Source of the DNA: a virus
Reading direction: 5' to 3' (one strand)
Virus record (IMG/VR): IMGVR_UViG_3300001373_000006
Coordinates: 1 to 47,279 of that record
Length of the DNA: 47,279 bases
Below, piece by piece: positions 44,050 to 47,279 of this stretch; position 1 is the stretch's first letter, and each line of letters opens with the position of its first letter. The notes below the pieces were generated by a model, which searched no databases, was not told the DNA's origin, and saw only the letters and a program-made list of their open reading frames with translations. Made by a program: the position numbers and the translations under genes.

Positions 44050-44451
44050 ATGATAGAAAAAGAAATGTTTATTAAAGCATTAAAAGGGGATATTAGTATA
44101 TTATCAGATACCAGTGTAAGTACTATAAAAGATCCCAATGGTAATACACCTCTCCATTATTTAGCGCAAATAGTAAGAACAAGGGAGATTGTAGCTCATA
44201 AAGATGTAAGTATTGTAAGAGATTCTGTTAATGATACTCCATTGCATAATCTTGCCTGGAAAGGGTGTTTAGAAATAATTAATCATGCTGATGTCGGGAT
44301 AGTTCAAAATGATGATGGAGATACTCCATTGCATGCATTGGCATGGAGAGGTAAAAAAGAAATACTTACTCACCCTGATGTAGATAAAACTAAAGATGAA
44401 AATGGTAGAACTCCAAAAGATATTCTTAAAATGAGAGGTTTTATACAATGA
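44050..44451 (+). CDS. Ankyrin-like short-repeat protein, 133 residues
   Basis: N-cap EMFIKALKGDISILSDTSVSTIKD, then repeats headed TPLHYLA, TPLHNLA and TPLHALA, and the cap TPKDILKMRG. Repeat length between successive TPLH motifs is 29 residues where the array is regular (TPLHNLAWKG to TPLHALAWRG), against 33 for classical ankyrin. HADV and HPDV occupy the loop. AAAGGA precedes the ATG at 44050. The upstream ATG at 43984 is rejected because it lies in the promoter element. The N-cap GDISIL is shared with the genes at 45026 and 46078. Confidence 0.85.
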   Translation: MIEKEMFIKALKGDISILSDTSVSTIKDPNGNTPLHYLAQIVRTREIVAHKDVSIVRDSVNDTPLHNLAWKGCLEIINHADVGIVQNDDGDTPLHALAWRGKKEILTHPDVDKTKDENGRTPKDILKMRGFIQ

Positions 44452-44535
44452 ATAAATGAATTGAAACAAGTAAGAAATTGTCAGATAAACTTAAACCGTT
44501 TCTATAATATTTTTTAAAAGAAAGGTGTATATATT

Positions 44536-44955
44536 ATGAATGGAACTGATGGAGAAGATAAACAAGTTGCACCAAAGTTTGATCCTGAATCATTAATAAG
44601 GTCTGTTAAAGAACGGATACGTGACACTTATGTTTCACTTATACCAGATGATCAATGGGAGTCTATGGTCAAAAAGGAAATACATAGTTTCTTTAATGAG
44701 AATATATCTAACGAATATAGTTCAAATTCAATAAGAGTCAGCACGTTTCGTAAAATCGTATGGAATGAAATGGAAATTGCTGCAAAAGAGTATATTAAAA
44801 AGGAACTTGATGAACTTTACAGTACTGATTGGAATGGTTTTAACGTACAACCGAAACAAATGGTTTTAGACATGTGCGCCGAGAATTCAGCAAAAATATT
44901 ATCTAACATGATTGCAGGTATGTTTCAAAATGTTATAAATAATATGAGAATATAA
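44536..44955 (+). CDS. Unknown acidic protein, 139 residues
   Basis: Acidic and helical. ESLIRSVKERIRDTYVSLIPDDQWESMVKKEIHSFF (about 18-53, in two helices) is followed by IVWNEMEIAAKEYIKKELDEL, both long amphipathic helices. No ankyrin-type repeats and no membrane segment. No family recognised. AAAGG precedes the ATG at 44536. It sits between two ankyrin-like genes and ends at a terminator. Confidence 0.75.
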   Translation: MNGTDGEDKQVAPKFDPESLIRSVKERIRDTYVSLIPDDQWESMVKKEIHSFFNENISNEYSSNSIRVSTFRKIVWNEMEIAAKEYIKKELDELYSTDWNGFNVQPKQMVLDMCAENSAKILSNMIAGMFQNVINNMRI

Positions 44956-44980
44956 AATAGGGGTTTTACCCCTATTTTTT
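44956..44980 (+). terminator. Intrinsic terminator
   Basis: AATAGGGG / CCCCTATT with a TTTTA loop, then six T. The same stem as 42996-43017. Confidence 0.93.
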
Positions 44981-44989
44981 CAAATCATT

Positions 44990-45002
44990 AATTTATATAT
45001 AC
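44990..45002 (+). promoter_or_regulatory. AATTTATATATAC promoter-like motif
   Basis: AATTTATATATAC followed by ATTAATGCTAG, 24 bases before the ATG at 45026; almost the same as 43034-43046 including the ATTAATG that follows. Confidence 0.6.
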
Positions 45003-45025
45003 ATTAATGCTAGTAAGGAGAAATT

Positions 45026-46081
45026 ATGAATATTGAAGAAGAATTATTCGAAAAGGCATTCGTAGGAGATATTTCAATTCTTACAGATTTAAATGTAAGT
45101 AAATTCAAGAATAATAATAGAGATACACCACTTCATATACTTGCATCATCTGGAGATCACAAGGTAATGACTCATCCTGATGTAAGTGTGATTAGAAATG
45201 CAGATGGTAATACACCATTACATCTTTTGGCAAAAAGTTTGAATCCACACATATTGAAACATCCGCATGCAAATAAAGTTAGAAATAATGATAATTATAC
45301 TCCAAAAGAATTGTTTGAATTTGGGGTTAACTATATATGCGATACGAATCAACTCATGCGCAGTGCCAGGTATGGTGATGTATCTATATTATCAGATGAG
45401 AATGTAGCTAATGCTACAACTCCATTACATATACTTGCATTTTATCAGATGATAGAAGTTATCTATCATCCGAAAGTATCGATAGTAAAGGACCATAATG
45501 GTGAAACCCCATTACATATACTTGCACAAAGGGGTATTTTAGAAACTTTAAACCACCCTGATGTAGATAAGGTTTTCAATAGTAATAATGCTACACCTTT
45601 ACATTATTTAGGCTTACATGGTAAGGTGGAAATAGTGACGCATCCTGGAGTCGCTTTGATTAAAGACAGTGAAGGTAATACACCTTTACACAATTTAGCC
45701 AGGATGAAAAAATGTGAATCAATTATCCATCCTGATGTAAATAAAGTTAAAAATAATTATGGTAAAACACCATTACAAATACTTGCCGAATTCAGTATCA
45801 TCGATGTAATTAATCATTCTGATCTAACATCAATTATAACAAATGAAGATGGTAGTACGACTACTTTATTGCATAAATTAGCTAAAGCTAAAAATACCGA
45901 CATAACTAGTCATAAGGATGTCAGTAAAGTTAAGGATAGTGATGGTAATACTCCTTTACATATACTTGGTTCATTAGGTATAAGTATTGATGATTTTAGA
46001 TATCATCCTGATTCAAACAAGGTTTTAAATAATGATAATAAAACTCCAATGCAATTATTAAAGGAGAGTGAAAAATTATGA
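45026..46081 (+). CDS. Large ankyrin-like short-repeat protein, two fused modules, 351 residues
   Basis: Module 1 (1-105): N-cap ELFEKAFVGDISILTD, two repeats (TPLHILA, TPLHLLA) and a cap TPKELFEFG. Module 2 (about 110-351): a second N-cap LMRSARYGDVSILSD, then repeats headed TPLHILA, TPLHILA, TPLHYLG, TPLHNLA, TPLQILA, TLLHKLA and TPLHILG, and a cap TPMQLL. Successive heads are usually exactly 29 residues apart. An N-cap in the middle of a protein is best explained by fusion of two once separate genes. AAGGAG precedes the ATG at 45026. Its stop overlaps the next gene (ATGA at 46078-46081). Confidence 0.88.
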   Translation: MNIEEELFEKAFVGDISILTDLNVSKFKNNNRDTPLHILASSGDHKVMTHPDVSVIRNADGNTPLHLLAKSLNPHILKHPHANKVRNNDNYTPKELFEFGVNYICDTNQLMRSARYGDVSILSDENVANATTPLHILAFYQMIEVIYHPKVSIVKDHNGETPLHILAQRGILETLNHPDVDKVFNSNNATPLHYLGLHGKVEIVTHPGVALIKDSEGNTPLHNLARMKKCESIIHPDVNKVKNNYGKTPLQILAEFSIIDVINHSDLTSIITNEDGSTTTLLHKLAKAKNTDITSHKDVSKVKDSDGNTPLHILGSLGISIDDFRYHPDSNKVLNNDNKTPMQLLKESEKL

Positions 46082-46653
46082 TTAGTAAGGGAGAATTATT
46101 TAAAAGAGCTAAAATGGGTGATATCAGCATTCTTGATGATCCTGGTGTAAGTACTGAACAAATCGAATTCGGAGTTACACCACTTCATTTATTAGCTTCT
46201 AAAAAGAAATTGGAGATTCTAAAACATAAAGATGTAAGTACTACTAAAAGTACATACGGGATTACACCATTACATGAATTAGCATGGAATGGTGTAATTG
46301 AGGTATTGGATCATCCTGATTGCGATAAGGTGAAGGATGGAACAGGAGAATCTTGTTTACATAAATTAGCATATGGTGGTTTTGTAAAAGTTCTGGATCA
46401 TCCGAGAGCATCTAAGTCTAAAAACATCAATGGTGACACACCTCTTCATTTATTTGCTTTTCAGTCGAATGGGTTAGAGGTACTTAAACATAAAGATGTA
46501 AGTTATGCTAGAAATAAAAAACATGAGACACCTTTACATAATTTAGCATGGCAAGGTAGAAAAGAAATTCTAACACACTCAAATATCGATAATATTATCG
46601 ATTGTGCAAATAGAACTCCAAAAGATATTCTTAATTTCGTTCTATCACTGTAA
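46078..46653 (+). CDS. Ankyrin-like short-repeat protein, 191 residues
   Basis: N-cap ELFKRAKMGDISILDDPGVS, repeats headed TPLHLLA, TPLHELA, SCLHKLA, TPLHLFA and TPLHNLA, and a cap TPKDILNFVL. Loop motifs are HKDVS and HPDCD. One repeat is degenerate (ESCLH in place of NTPLH). The ATG at 46078 overlaps the stop of the 351-residue gene, and AAAGGAG lies upstream, so both are made from one transcript and probably work together. Confidence 0.85.
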   Translation: MISKGELFKRAKMGDISILDDPGVSTEQIEFGVTPLHLLASKKKLEILKHKDVSTTKSTYGITPLHELAWNGVIEVLDHPDCDKVKDGTGESCLHKLAYGGFVKVLDHPRASKSKNINGDTPLHLFAFQSNGLEVLKHKDVSYARNKKHETPLHNLAWQGRKEILTHSNIDNIIDCANRTPKDILNFVLSL

Positions 46654-46656
46654 CTT

Positions 46657-46677
46657 CTCCACGTATAGAAAGTGGAG
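46657..46677 (+). repeat. Hairpin after the ankyrin-like genes
   Basis: CTCCAC / GTGGAG 6-bp stem with a 9-base loop; no T run follows, so it is more likely an RNA 3' structure than a terminator. Confidence 0.4.
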
Positions 46678-46718
46678 TAGATATAAAAATGATATTTAGA
46701 ATATGAATATTTTAGTAT

Positions 46719-46748
46719 AAAAAAGAGAGGTAGTATTTCTCTTTTTTT
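46719..46748 (+). terminator. Intrinsic terminator
   Basis: AAAAAAGAGA / TCTCTTTTTT stem with a 9-base loop and a T run. Closes the two-gene ankyrin-like unit. Confidence 0.8.
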
Positions 46749-46846
46749 ATGGTATAAAAAATCATAATAATAGCATTTATAAATATATATAAAATAATGT
46801 TATATAATATCATTATGAAGGATACATTTTATATATGGAGGTATAT

Positions 46847-47272
46847 GTGAATTCGAAAGAATTGTTTAATAAAGCGTGTGATTGCGATGTCAGTATTGTT
46901 AATGATCCTGATGTTGATAAAATTGTTGAAGATGTTGGATTTTCTCCTCTTCATTTACTGGCTGAGCAATGCATTGTAAAAAATGTAGATATTAAACCAT
47001 TGTTAAAACATCCTTCGATAGGAAGACTTTTCTGCTCCAATGGTCATACTCCGCTACGCATGATGACCTATCAGAGTTCTAAGATAACTGAGGATTCTAT
47101 CATCATGATCATGCAACACCCTGATGCAATTTTTCCTGATGAAAAGGGTTGGACAGTTCTTCATGATATGGCAAATTTTTCAAGTATATCTCTATTACAT
47201 CCAATGGCAAGGACATTGAAAGATAATGATGGTAATACACCGTATGATGTATGGAATAAAATTACAAGATAA
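46847..47272 (+). CDS. Divergent ankyrin-like short-repeat protein, 141 residues
   Basis: N-cap ELFNKACDCDVSIVNDPDVDK, then degenerate repeats headed SPLHLLA, TPLRMMT and TVLHDMA, and a cap TPYDVWN. Insertions (VKNVDIKPL, KITEDSIIM) lengthen two repeats towards 33 or more residues, so this member is less regular. The start is a GTG at 46847, five bases after GGAGG (46837-46841); the in-frame ATG at 46835 overlaps that ribosome binding site. A weak AAATATATATAAAATAATG promoter-like stretch lies at 46781-46799. It ends seven bases before the window edge. Confidence 0.8.
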   Translation: MNSKELFNKACDCDVSIVNDPDVDKIVEDVGFSPLHLLAEQCIVKNVDIKPLLKHPSIGRLFCSNGHTPLRMMTYQSSKITEDSIIMIMQHPDAIFPDEKGWTVLHDMANFSSISLLHPMARTLKDNDGNTPYDVWNKITR

Positions 47273-47279
47273 CTTAAAA

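Noticed and set aside
44470-44520. Sigma-70 style promoter (TTGTCA...TATAAT) before the 139-residue protein
   Set aside because: The spacer is 19 bases, longer than usual, and the AT-rich background makes such matches common; not strong enough to list.
46815-46850. Eleven-codon leader peptide before the last ankyrin-like gene
   Set aside because: ATG at 46815 has no ribosome binding site; its overlap with the GTG start appears to be chance.
41675-47272. Repeated DNA in this cluster as a CRISPR array or satellite
   Set aside because: Repetition is at protein level (TPLHxLA); nucleotide copies differ and there are no spacer-like unique units of fixed length.

Overview
This window is part of a large, strongly AT-rich genome of a contractile-tailed (myovirus-type) jumbo bacteriophage. 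The clearest markers are a large terminase subunit, a tail sheath next to a tail tube protein, baseplate-like proteins, a phage type II topoisomerase subunit and a RusA-type resolvase. Coding density is very high, with 44 genes supported here. No stretch of more than about 210 bases lacks a gene, and I saw no rRNA, tRNA, CRISPR array or transposon. Ribosome binding sites are strong (AGGAG/GGAGG), which often decides the start codon. The host cannot be named from sequence alone; base composition and ribosome binding sites suggest a low-GC bacterium.

Layout. 1-1992: C-terminal part of a GyrB-like topoisomerase. 2153-10175: mostly plus-strand genes, including a DUF1353 protein, a possible degenerate FEN-like protein and a probable baseplate hub. 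10209-19971: a minus-strand block of eight genes. Four or five of them are paralogues with an acidic N-terminus, a conserved STE motif and a conserved C-terminal helix; they look like internal head proteins matured by a prohead protease. 20106-26158: plus-strand virion block with a large gp6-like baseplate wedge candidate. 26223-35389: minus-strand tail block containing baseplate-type proteins, two very small genes, an HNH-like protein, tube, sheath and two conserved unknowns. 35537-41597: terminase, a large unknown, a small membrane protein and RusA. 41675-47272: a plus-strand accessory cluster with five genes built from an unusually short, strict 29-residue ankyrin-like repeat, interspersed with small unknown genes, one of them a 26-residue membrane microprotein.

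Regulation. Fifteen transcription units, nearly all in the virion blocks, have the motif AACA-N6-T(A/G), usually AACATWNTAATR, 25-160 bases before the start codon. This resembles the late-promoter consensus known for the non-virion RNA polymerase of AR9-type jumbo phages. The ankyrin-like cluster lacks it and instead carries copied terminator-plus-AATTTATATATA cassettes, so it is probably expressed on a different schedule. Intrinsic terminators close almost every unit, and several act in both directions between convergent genes.
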